Assembly: GCA_013398295.1 (NCBI GenBank)
Contig: VZSF01008493.1
Coordinates: 1,052,541-1,116,540, forward strand
Origin: Chionis minor
Taxonomy: Eukaryota > Chordata > Aves > Charadriiformes > Chionididae
Reading direction: 5' to 3'
DNA: 64,000 bases
Shown here: piece after piece, positions 39,501 through 51,500 of the stretch
Numbering within the stretch: the stretch's first letter is position 1
Layout of the letters: every line of letters begins with the position of its first letter
Translations under genes and position numbers: made by a program
The notes under the pieces: model-generated
Databases searched by the model: none
What the model was told of the DNA's origin: nothing
The model's input: only the letters and a program-made list of their open reading frames with translations

Positions 39501-42500
39501 CACTGCCAAATTTCTCAGGAGCTGGGAGGAGCGGTGGCTCACGTTTGAGGAATGTAGAGACAATGCACACTGTTAAGCACCGGTGTCAATTAAGGAGAAC
39601 AGGTTTAGATGTAGGACCATACGCGTTCCTGAGACAGACTTGCTGGAAGGCGTTGGTTTACATGAAACTGCTGTTTTCTTTTCCCAAGAGGATTAAATAA
39701 TCTGTAACTAGGCATTTGATCAGAGATGCTGGTAGGGGACACCGACTCCATCCTGTGCCACCTCTCGGATGAGGGTGCTGGTGATGCCAGAAGGGGAGAG
39801 GCTCTCACCCTGCAGAGCAGAAAAAATGCTTAAGGAGTTTCTTCTGAGATGAGGTGAACTGGGTTTGCAAAGACGTGAGCCTAACCGCCTCGTCACGTAC
39901 TGCTAAAGGCAGAGGGGAACGTGTATTACTTTTTTATAAGGTTTTTAAAGAGCTCAGCCTTTTCCTACACCAAAGCGACGCACAAACACAAAGTTTGCGT
40001 TACAAATTATGACAAGTTGGACATTCCAAAAGTCCCGGCTAATCACGGTTCTGTCGTCTTTCAAAACGGCTGTCGCACGCCGTACAGTCACAGCCGCTTG
40101 CTCAGAAATGGCTGAATCTTCAATGAACAGCTGAGGTTAATTTAAAAATGATACTCTGGTATCCGTAACTGAAAATCTCTGAATGCTGCCGGCTCAAAAA
40201 TGCAGATTCAGGGTTGATGTCACAATCTTAAATTATTCCAGCCTGAGGTGGAATAATTTGCTGTCTGTGAGGGAGCACAGATGGATAGGCAAAAAGGAGC
40301 TGTGGAGATACACCAGTTTGTAAACATATGTCAGCTACACCAGATACCCAAATACAAAATCTACCACTTCAGGCAGCGTGTGAGTACGTGACATTCAACA
40401 GAGGGTTTACATGAAATTCAGCACAGACAGAAGCAAGTCAGCACGCCCTGGAAGGTAATAATTAATGAAATGTATCCCCTCCTTTCTGCAGAAAGAGGAG
40501 GTGTTTCATTCATCAGGCATCTTGAGTGTTGCTGCCGTTAACTGTTCCACTTCCAGGATTTAACGTAGCCAGCCCTTAGACTAGGCGGAGCTGCTCCATC
40601 CCAGGAGAATTATGGCTTTACTATAGGTGAGCCTGCAGCAGCCGGCTGGCAGCTCTCCTCTATCCGTGATGGATGCCAGCTCTCCCAGGAGCACGGTCTC
40701 CCTTCGGATGGACGGACTCCGTTCTGATCAGTGAGGCTGGCTCGAGTGTCACAGTCCTTCCCCTAAAAAAAAAAACTCAGATGCAACTGTAACTTGAAAA
40801 GAGCGTGTTCTATCGCGTTAGAAGATGCCCTCAAATCAGAGGGAAGATACTAAAATTGCAGTTTGAAAACATGCTAGTGTAGGGCACGACGGTTGGCTGC
40901 CAACAGCTGGCGCGCGGGAGGGAGCTGCTGCCCACGCTCCAGCTGTGCTGCGCTGACTCCCCAGCCTCGCGCCAGCAGCCGCTTCGGGATCCCGCCGAAG
41001 GTAGGAAACGCTGACAGTCAGCCTTCGCTTTGGAAAGTCCACTCTGCGCTACGGGGCTGTGTTTCTGTGCTGTTAACGTGCGACAGTTTAGTTCAACAGT
41101 GGAAAACAGAAACTGCGGGGGCTCTGGCGTGGTAAATTTAATGGGCGCGTTGCAGGTGCTTGTCATTAGCATTATACTGTCAGCCTAAATACATCCTTCG
41201 GAGTATGCGCCCCTGCTTCTCTTTCAGACACAAAGTCAGGTTTGGCATAAATTAGTACAATCTTATTTTGTTGGGTTTTTTGCTGGTCGATGATTGGGCC
41301 TACTTCAAGCGAAATCCCCCATGCTCGTGGCCCTTTGGCCAGTTCTAGAGACCAATCCAAGGAAATGCCAAGCTCGGCTCTCTCTGCAACTGTCCCTTCT
41401 TCACATCTACAGCCATCTTTTCCGTCTTTTTTGAGCGTGAGGAGAAAAGGCTCTCCTGGCAGGGTGTAACATATAACCGATAGGAATATCCTGGGAAAGA
41501 TGGACACTTAAATCATACACAGGCGTATACTAGTTCATGGTGTGTGGTGTGCCTCGTCCTGACATCAGGAGTGAAGGGGTTTTCAGCCATTTTTCATGAA
41601 AGGAAACCAAAAGGCCAGACCCACTTGAACTATTCCAAATTGACATAGAAGGTTGGGTCCCTCGCCGTTTCATTGCCTGGGTAATTCCCGCGGCTTCTTT
41701 AAGCTTCAGCTCTTGAATCATGAAATTGTAGTTGTTAATGTTTCTTTACATATATCTGCATATTGGAAGGACGTATAAACAAGGTGAAACGCTATATTCC
41801 GTGAGTTATCTGGAGGAATCCGGCCCCTGTAGGCTGGATGCAGAGCTTGGTCCGAGGAGCTCGGAGCGGAAGGGCTGCGGAAAAGAGCTCCGTGGTTGCA
41901 TGAGCCTGGTTTTACAGGCTGCCTGTGTTTCCTGGCTGGTGTCCTTACACCAGGAAAAGGAAAAGGAAAAAAAGGAAGGCTGCTGTGGTGGAACGCAGCC
42001 CAGTCTTGGGTGGTGCTGGAGGTGGAGGCTGCCCCCGCCGGGCTTCTGCTGCTCCCCAACAACTTCTTCAAAGCTCTTTGCCAGTCTGATGTCATGTCAT
42101 AACGTGATTCTGAAACTCTTACATATTGCACGTCTCAACTGCTTGGCTGTTTCTGACAGCTAAATATTTTTAGTTGAGGAATAAATGGGCTGCTTCTCGC
42201 TTTCTTAATAAATAAAGGCTTTTGTTTTCTTAATTTGCCTGGAAGTTTTAGCTTTGAAGGTGCAAAATACCAATCTGAAAGTTAGGCTTTCTAGTAAAAT
42301 AAATATTTTAAAACAACAGATTAAAATTTAAGGTATTTAATAATCTCAGAGCGTTTAAATCTTCTTAATATTATTAGTAAATGATGATCCATTTATTGAT
42401 ATAGGCAGAATTGATGGTGGAAGAACTGAGAACTCCAAAGGACGTTTAAGTTAGTAATCACAGCTCCTAAATTAAGAGCGGACTGTCTGAAGCTAGACCT

Positions 42501-45500
42501 ATAAAAACCTGCCACGTTTCGTGCGCTAAACAATGAAAATGTGAATCTTTTTCAGATCTGCGTGGAAAAAAGGGGTGTTCTAATGCAGCAAGTGTTTGGT
42601 TAAAAGCTGTGTATGTTCTTGGGCCATTCTAAATCTTTTGGAAAGGAATACACGCTGCTGTCTCTGGTGTTAACATAATGTTCTTTATGATAAAATGTAA
42701 TTAGTTGCAGCAAAATAAAATCTTCATCCTAGCATATGGGAGAGGGAAATGAGTTACGGGACCTGCAATGATGCCAGTGCTCTCTTTTGGTAAAATGGAG
42801 CCGCAAAAAAAGCCTTTTTAATGGAAAGGCGGCTTCTTTTCCAGCTTCTTTAGAAAAAGTTTTCATAATGAGGGTTGTCTTGACCAATGTTTTCTTCCTC
42901 CTCCTAAGAAGGGAAGAGGCTCTGAAGAATTCATTTACTGGAAGAACAGTTCTTTATTCTTGCCTGTTCTGTCAATAGTTCCTTTTGTAAAGAACGAATG
43001 TGTCAGGAGAAACATTATTGAACCAGATAAAGCGATGCCCTGTGTTTAAGATAAGAGAACAGAGCCAAAGTTGCTGTTTTGAGCTAAGCAGAAAATAGAT
43101 CATCTGCTCCCCCACCCTCTTCCTTTTTAATGTCTCTCCCCTCACCCCAAGACTTTCTTTTCAGCGAGGACTCGAGTCTGCCCCGTGCCTCAGGCAGCTG
43201 ACGGAGTGCCGCCGCGCTGCAGGGGCTCTGGGGCAGGATCCCAGGAGGCATTTTCCCCAAACAAAACATTTTGGTTTCTACCAGTAGGGTATTTTCCACC
43301 TAGGAAACAAAACAATCTCTATGTTTGGCCAGTTCTGCATCTGAGCTCTGTGCTTGGTTTCACCATGGGGTTGCTTTGCGATCTCCGGTTGGGTGATGCG
43401 ACTTCTGGCAGAGGTGCAGCAAGGAGGGTGTTGCTGTAGCAAGGGTTTCCCTCTAGGACCTGCAGGTCCACCTGAACGCCCCCCCAGCCGCTTCTGCTGC
43501 CCAGTGAGAGGGACCGCAGGTCTCCAGCACCAGCCTGACCGAGGTTGGGTGATGGCTGAGGGGTTCCCCAGGCTCGGTCTGGCTCGCTGTGGCTTTGCCG
43601 ACAGACTTGGTTCCTCCATCAGCCCTTCTGTAAAACGGGATGGGAATGCTGATGGATCTCAGCAGCACGCTTCAGAGGTAGCTGGCATCTGGGAGATGCT
43701 CCGCAGTCCTCTGAAGAAGTGAAATCAAAAAGCAGAGGGTGCTGCTGGTGGTGGCTGCGGAGCGCTCGCTCCTGTCCCTGGGTCTAGCCGACGGCCTGGG
43801 GGCGAGCGGGGCCGGGCTGGGGCCAGTAACTGCGCTCACCTCTGCCTTTGTGGGTTACTGGGCAAGATCTCACCTTCGGACAATTGTGGTTATCATTTCT
43901 GTACGTGTTGTCCTCCTAAATACCAATTTGTATGTGTGTCAGCAAGTGACGTATGAAGAAGGAGGCACATTATGTCAGAGCCCCCTTCAGAGGCTTAAAG
44001 AATTTCGATTCCTTCATGACCGGAACAACTGAGGGATCACCAGAAAAGGGCATGTCCGTGGAGCTGTGCGCCAAGTTCCTAAAAATTCCTTCCTGCGTGT
44101 GTTGACCTGCTTCTCCTGATTACAGCGGGGTCAAATCCTTGATCGCGCAAGGTCTGAAGGAGGAAGTGGAGGATGTCCTTTGCCAATGTAGGAAGAAGCT
44201 GTTGTATATTATGCAAAAAGAGAGAGAGAATTAATGAAATTAAAATGAAATTAAAATGATACTTCTGCCCAAGAAAGAGTTAAAGCCTGGTACATCGGCA
44301 CTGAACGTGCCCAAAGCTTCATTACAAAGCAGCAGGAGCCTTGTCTAGAGGAGCTGTGCTGCCTTGCAGGTGACTCTGCCTCCCTTGGACAGAAGTTCTT
44401 CCCGGCAGGGCCGCTCTCCCAGCGCCGGCTGGCGGCCGCAGTCCCTCCTGGAGCGCCTGGGCAGCTCTGCAGAACAAAGAAGGGTCTGGGCTGCAGGCAG
44501 CTCGCCGGAGGCTCGTGCGGAAATAGCGCCGGCAACCAGAGCTGCGGGCTGAAAGCAAAGCAGCAGCAGCAAGGGCTGGGGTAGAGAAACGTGGAAAACA
44601 GGAAAAGGAAGTTGAAGGCTGTTACCCCCACGGATTTTGGTGCTTTTCCTCGTGGGGGAATTGGGCTCAGTAATTGCTGATTGTCTTCTGCCTGTGCCGT
44701 CACGCACTCCCGAGCACCTCCCACAGAGGTCTGGATCTGAGAGAGATTTGCCTGGATTTTATGCATGCAACTCTTAATGCCGAGCTGTACACCGCGATTA
44801 TTTTATTTATTTTTTTTTTAAATCTTTGCAAGAAATGGGATGTCTAAGACAACACGATAGGATTCCAAGTGACCCGGCTCTGCAAGTGAGAAACCTACGT
44901 AACTTCGCGAGAGGCTTTAATCACTGCTGTGGATGTTCCAGCCTTCGCCGTGTCAGTGCAGTGGTACCACTAAGTCCCAGCAGTTCCTTTAAACAGGGGT
45001 GACTTTTTAGGGCTTGGGGGTGTTGCAACAGTCTGGTTGAACTGAAAGGAATGGGTTGAGCCTGCAGGGCTCATGATTCCTAAAACAGTTCTCCTTTCAT
45101 TAATCCTTAGAGTCAGAGGTGGAATTTAAAATGTGTAACGGTAGGATCGGGTCAGAGCAAAAGCTTGGAAGTGGGAGGGAGGCTTTCACTGACTCAGGTC
45201 CTGGTTGACCAATATCAAAACATACAATTAATAGTTACTGTTATGTAGATTGCTTTATATTGGCTTTGGGCTTATGAATTGTGACATTCATCATATTCCT
45301 TGCTTAGGTCAGTAATGTCGGTACAACTTAGGCACAGAGACAAATTAAGTGTTCCCCTGGTGAATTTTAGGCATTTCAGTCTTCTTCCAGATTTAGGAAG
45401 AATCGGGAATATTTGCTTTTTAGTTAATTTGCAGTTTAGTAGCAACTCTGGGCTAGAGACCTTAAAGACATCCTCATGAGTTGTTTGATGAAGCTGGAGG

Positions 45501-48500
45501 TTGAAGAGGTGGCACTTCTCCCTCTGGGTCAGTGGTGAGCTCGTCGCTGAGTGTGCCCTTTTTAGATGAAGCATCCCATTGGAAGCCTTTCTGCGTGTGT
45601 AGTGCTTTTTCTAACAAATATGGTGCTCTGACTAAATCACAGTTTGAGTTTGGTTAATTGCATAAAAAAATGCTTCTGTCCTAAGAGCTGGCCTTGTGGC
45701 AGGCTACGGAGATGAAAAGCTGGCAACGAATGAATTATAAGAAGCTGTAATTATTCTTTGTGTTTGGAAAACAAGTCACTGCTAGTGCTCGTGTGGAGGT
45801 TTTGAGTTCTTTGCGTTAGTTCCAAAGCAGTACAGAACTGGTTTTATTCTATGTGTAATGAAAAATAGCTCGCCTGATATATAAGCTGTGAAGTCAGGTG
45901 AAAAATTGGCCTTTCTCACGCCAGCCCGTATGTTCCTAACTTGAAAGCTCAAATAATTTGTGGATATCTCTGTTGCAGGTGATTTGTAGTGCTAGGATTC
46001 ATCTTTTTCATTTAGTGAAACATGCTGTTTGACTTCGCCTTGGTCAGTTATTACAGGCTAGTTTGCAGTGTGGCAGCTCTCTGGAGACCCTGCTCATAGC
46101 TACTCATTGGCCTGGAAGAGAGGTTTTAATGATTTTCTACTTCCTCTACGTTTGGTTTTAGGGTGTAGATATTTTATAAATGTGAGTCAAACTATTTACC
46201 GGTGACATTTTACAAATTTTCACTCTCTTTAATCTCTGAGTAATGTTTTTAGGTTCGTATATGTTGTGGCCTTTGGCATTTTGGGCTAACATATCTCGAG
46301 GATATCTTAGAGCGTTTTATCTTTAAGTGGATTCTATAGTTATTTTGTAATTTCTTTTTACAAAAGTTGTGCCAAGCCCTAAATAAGTCCTGCCCCTCCT
46401 AGCTGCACACAGGAGAGGTAGGGAAGCACAGCAAGACCAGAAGAGACCTCGGAGGGGCAACGCTCCGTGTGGCATCAGCTGAAGGCTCTAGTTAGGTGCC
46501 AGCCAAGGAGCAAAGTGGATTATGTACCTCCACTTTGGGTGCCAGCAGAACTTAATTGTAGGAGTTGATAGATCTCAGCGCTTTATAAAGTTGATGAAGT
46601 GGCTTTATCCCTGCTGGAGAGCTCCATAAAGTTAAGTCATGGAAGCAGAATGTCTAAAAGCAGAGGCTGGATTTGTAGCTGCGGTGGAAATGGTGTATAT
46701 TTATAGAGTTCCTGCCGTAGTCAGGATTGCCTTCATCGAAAAGGGGAGCGCTCCCTTCAAATGCCTTGCAGTGCCAAGGTGGATGTGAGAAAACGGGAAT
46801 CTCGAAGCACAGCTAGGGATTAATCTGAAAACTAACACAAATCCCTGGTTGCACATATGTTGCCCTCCTGGAAGTAGTGTGGCAGCGGGGCAAAGCCCTG
46901 TAGTAAAGGCAGAGTCTGTACCTTAAATGAACACAGGCCTAAATCCTAATTTATATTTGTTTTAACTAAAACTTTTCCTTTAGAGCCAAGGTTTGACACT
47001 CATTCTCTTTAACTTTCTTCACCTGTAGTTTTGGTTATGGAAGTATCTGGAAGAATGACTTTTTGTAATTCCATGCTTATAAGTGAACTGTCAGTGATTT
47101 CAGCGTGGTTAGTAAAGGTTTCACTAATTTTTCCTTCTCGCCACATCACGCAGTATAACAACAGTATCCGTTCATGTGAACTGTCTGGGTTTTCTTTCAG
47201 ATGATGTCAATCCTGATGAACACCATCATTTTTGAAGACTGCAGAAACCAATGGTCTGTGTCGAGACCGCTGCTTGGACTTATACTTCTCAATGAGAAAG
47301 TGAGTATTTAAGAAATTCCGCCAGATTCACTCTTCACGTGCCCAAATAGTTGAAATAATTATTTCACACAGAGCAATGCTGCCTGTTGCCCTTCAAATTC
47401 CCCATCTCTTTGCTTGGGACCTCGCTCCCTTACGCTCGCATCCGGAGCGGACGGTGGGATACTCCCTCAGGTACTCCATAGGTGTTTTACACATTAGTTC
47501 ACAGAGGCTGAGTGGCTTCATTTTGATAAAAAATCCTCTCAAACCTTTACCCCAACTTCCGCACCCAACCTTAGATCCTGCAAGTACATAATTAACCTTT
47601 CCTTTAATAAATTCTCCGTATTCGCTTTTGCAGAATCAGGCAGGAATAGAAGTTATACAAGTTCGCCTGGTTTTTAGATAGAAATATGGAACGTGAACAC
47701 TGTGGAAATCACATCAGAAAAATTGCTTCCTAGAAAAATAGTTAACCAATTTCTTTTTCTGAAAGGTTTCACAGGAACAGCTACTTTGGGGGAGGGAGGG
47801 GGCTATTATCTGAGCGCTTACGCTTAAGTACTGGCATTGATTGCAGTTTGGATCGTGTGCATCTGTGGCAGATTCTGTAAACCAGGAAATACTCTGCAAT
47901 TTGCCCTTTCAATAAAATCTGCAACTATGAATTTGGATATACCCATCATGTTTCCCTGGTGACTTAATAGAGACGATATTGTCTGAAATGGAAACCATGT
48001 GAGTAAATGAATGTGAGGGGATCTAAATGTGTGCATTTTTTGTACGGCAAGGCATTGTTTCCGAAGATATTGGCCTGTTGTATTCGCCATACTTCAGGGC
48101 AAGCTCTAACTTTATTCTGAATTGCTTTATCTCTTGGGCAGTCACAAGCCTCAGTGTATTACTGCTTTGGAGAATGAATTGTCTATACAATAAGAGGGTG
48201 CTGGAAAAAAATAAGACACTAAGATTAGCAGCAACCGCATACATTAAAATTCAAACTGAAATCCCAGCTATGGAAGGAAACTAATAGAAGAAGAAAATAT
48301 ATCAAGAGGAGAAGCGCTGTCTCATCATTCACCTGTGCTGAAGGATCCAATTTTAGCCATATCCAATAGCACTGTCATTCATCTTCTTGGTGTGTTATTG
48401 TGATTTAAATCCAGGCTCTATAAGAGAGAGCAGTTCTTTTAAAATGATTGAGAGGGAATAAGGGCAAATTCAGTGTTTAGGAAAACTTTATGACATCACA

Positions 48501-51500
48501 ATATTATACTTTACAGATGGAAGCAATATTTCCTACTTTGGAAGGAAAACTAATCATTTTCTATCTGCTCTGAGTCACTGCATCATTATAAAAGTGGGAA
48601 ATAAGTAGTTTTGTGCATTCCCAATCTTGTTCAAGACGACACTTTTGTTTATATAATGCTTCTGATTTATAGCATTTAAGTATTAGCCTGACTACATATT
48701 AATTATGTGGTTTTGATGCTTTGGTATAAGAAGAAATTAAATATTTCACTTGAAGATAAAACCACGGAGCTGTAAATCATAAGGAATAAATTTGTGACTG
48801 GCAGAATATTCTTTTGACTGGAATTAGACTACTTCTAATGATTGTGTGTTTTGCTTAGCAGGCATGGACATGTACAAGCACCTTTACTTAGGAACAATCC
48901 TTACATGGCTTTTGGAAGGGTGGAGAGCAGGAAATAAAATTACAGTATTTGCATTGCCCCTTTTGCGTCAAGGTTATTTATTTCATGTTTGGAAAAAGTA
49001 GGACACGCACTTATATGTGGCTGTAAAAATCATCTTTTCTTGGCTCATTGCAGTGAGCTGATGGTTTATTTATTGGAAATGGGTTCCTTTATTTCAGGTA
49101 GGGTCCCTGTTTCTACAGTTCCTCAGGTAGCAAGCACACATTTACTGTGTTTTACTGCTCGTTCGCTTCTTTTGTTTTAATAAGATCTTCTTTGCCCATA
49201 CTTCATCTCAAAGGGAAGGCATTGGGTTTACTTGTAGCCTCAGAAAAATGGGGATTTATACATGCTTGCACCAATAGGGGCAATTATGCCCAAATGGGTC
49301 TCGTACTCGGAGTCCATCCTAAAACAGCGCTAAATCTCTGGAGACAGCAGCAGCTTAGTATGCCATGGGACGGTTGCAGGTGGCTCCTGACGCTCTTGCC
49401 GTACTGGAGTGCAGCGGTGAGTTTGGTTTCAATCCCAGCGGCAAGAGGTTGGCAGAGAAAGCCCTCGGTGTCCTGATAACGTAGCAACGGCGTCTCCTCC
49501 TTGGCTGTTGTCCTTCAGCCGACGATCACAGGCATCCCGGTGTCCGGGCTGAAGCAAGATGTTGTTGCAGAGAAGCCCTGGCAACCCCAGGGCTCAGCAG
49601 AGCTCCGTAGCGTTGGAACAGCGACGCCAGGGACGAGTTCATGGGGACGCTCCACCTGTTCACCGCAGGCAGCGACGTCACGCCTTGCTGTCCCCTTCCC
49701 GTGTCGGGGCCGACTGAAGAAGCTCTGGGAATGCCTCTCTTCCCAAAACAACTTGTGGACGCTGGGGTTGTGGCCTTCTCTACGTCGGACCCTGCGTTTG
49801 TCGCCTTGAGACAGACAGAGCTTCTGGGAAGGGGTTTGTTGCAGGCAGATACTTCATCTTTCACGCCAGCTCCCAGGCGCTTTTGGATTTTGAGTTCCTA
49901 AGTAGCTCAGGACCCAGCTATTTGATCAGCTTCACTTCCAGAACTGCGGCAGCGGTCAGCAGAGATGCGTAGTACAGGATGCTTCTGGTTTGAGAGGAAC
50001 TGGATTTGAGGGCAAGCAATTTGCCCAGCAGACATTAAAGCAAACACTTCCTATAATCCTCTTGAAGTTGTCAGGGCTTCGTGTTAGAGTGCTACGGTTT
50101 TACTACATTTTCTTTCGTTAGCCCATATGTTTTCACGTGTACAGGAGAGCTGTGGTTTTGATGGCAAAGTCGTGTGTTTAATTTGAGATTTGTTTAAAGC
50201 TTGAACAGCTTTAAACCTGTTAAAGGTTTTTTTAAAATCTAGCAAACAATTCGCAAACTCTTCTGCTTTCTGGTACTCTGCGCGGCACCCTGCAAGTTAG
50301 ATTAACTTCAAAAGTCTACTCAATTTTTGCAGACTAAAAACCGATTTTCATCCTGCCTTTAACAAGTTCTCGTGTTGACATTTGGGGAATACCAGCAATA
50401 ATATTCTTGACGGCAATATCGGACTGCTCAGAAACTCTGCCAGGTACTTGGGCACAGGTTCATCAGAACGGTTCCTTCTCCTCTGAATAATTGTATATAT
50501 CAGTGCTTCTACCATGGATGTGCTTATGCCCAAGGCCATAAGACTTTGACTGACACAGCCAATATAATAAAGACTAAACAGGATTATGTGACTTGCTTGG
50601 CTGTAGAAGTAGCGTGGTGGATAAGGCTGGAGGTCCCCTCCCGTTCAGTATTTCTAGACTAAACCTAGATTTTTCTAAGGTGATAAAAAGTTCTATTTGA
50701 ACTGGTCTATAAATCTGCCAGAATATGATGGGGATAGTGTATAGAACATTGTGTAGATCACTTAGCTTCTAAAGAAGCAAAGGTCTCGTCACTGAGGTGA
50801 TTAGAGCCCGCAGCGAAGCACACAAATTTGTGCCATTCTGGAAAGACTTGAGAAGGAGTCAGGGGTGTTCCTGGCGCCTCTCTTGGGTGGCTCTCTGTGC
50901 TGGAACTGGTTAGGTGGCCAGCAACCCCTGGTGGAGTTGTGGTGCACCCCTGCTGGTGGAGGTGCACGGCCGACACTGGTGCGCTGTGGGAAGGCAGCAT
51001 CAGCTAGACCTCCGTGGGCTCCTTGCCCAGCTCCTCTCCCAGAGGGCAACCTATGAAGCACCTGCTCAGGAGGGTGCTCCCGGTGTCGGTGGGTAACTCT
51101 GGCTTTAAATTTCCAAACCTCATTTTGAATATCCTCTGCTTTGCTGTCGTAGTACTTCAGTGAACTAAGGGCGACCCTGATAACCAGCCAGCCTGACAGC
51201 AAACATGAAGTCCTTGACCAGTGCTTCAGGAATCTCATGGAAGGAGTCGAGCAAAACCTTTTGGTAAAGAACAGAGACAGGTAAGTTCATGACATGGAAG
51301 TAAGCTGAAAGAATAAACGACAAATGGAAACTTTAACTGGAAAAAAAACATAACATAGAAAGTATTCCAGCTAGCCTTAAACTGCAGTTCCTTTTGGAAG
51401 GAAGATAATACCCTATCAAAGAATTCGTCCCTAGACTTAACAGCACCGGAACGTTTGATAATTATGTCATTTCTTGGTCAGAAGTGTATTTCCTAATTTG

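Larger units (their letters stand above)
30903..47200 (+). other. Intron F of RANBP17 (16.3 kb)
   Basis: The longest intron in the window. It holds AT-rich motif-dense blocks at 32160-33110, 35700-36060 and 36480-36900, a CpG-rich island at 36060-36475, a 339-codon antisense open frame at 33843-34862, a poly-A run with an assembly gap at 38025-38084, and GC-richer patches near 38830-39140, 43160-43860 and 44340-44560 with chance open frames. The remaining sequence is unremarkable. The gap is small, and the flanking exons already join without missing protein, so no exon is likely lost. Confidence 0.75.
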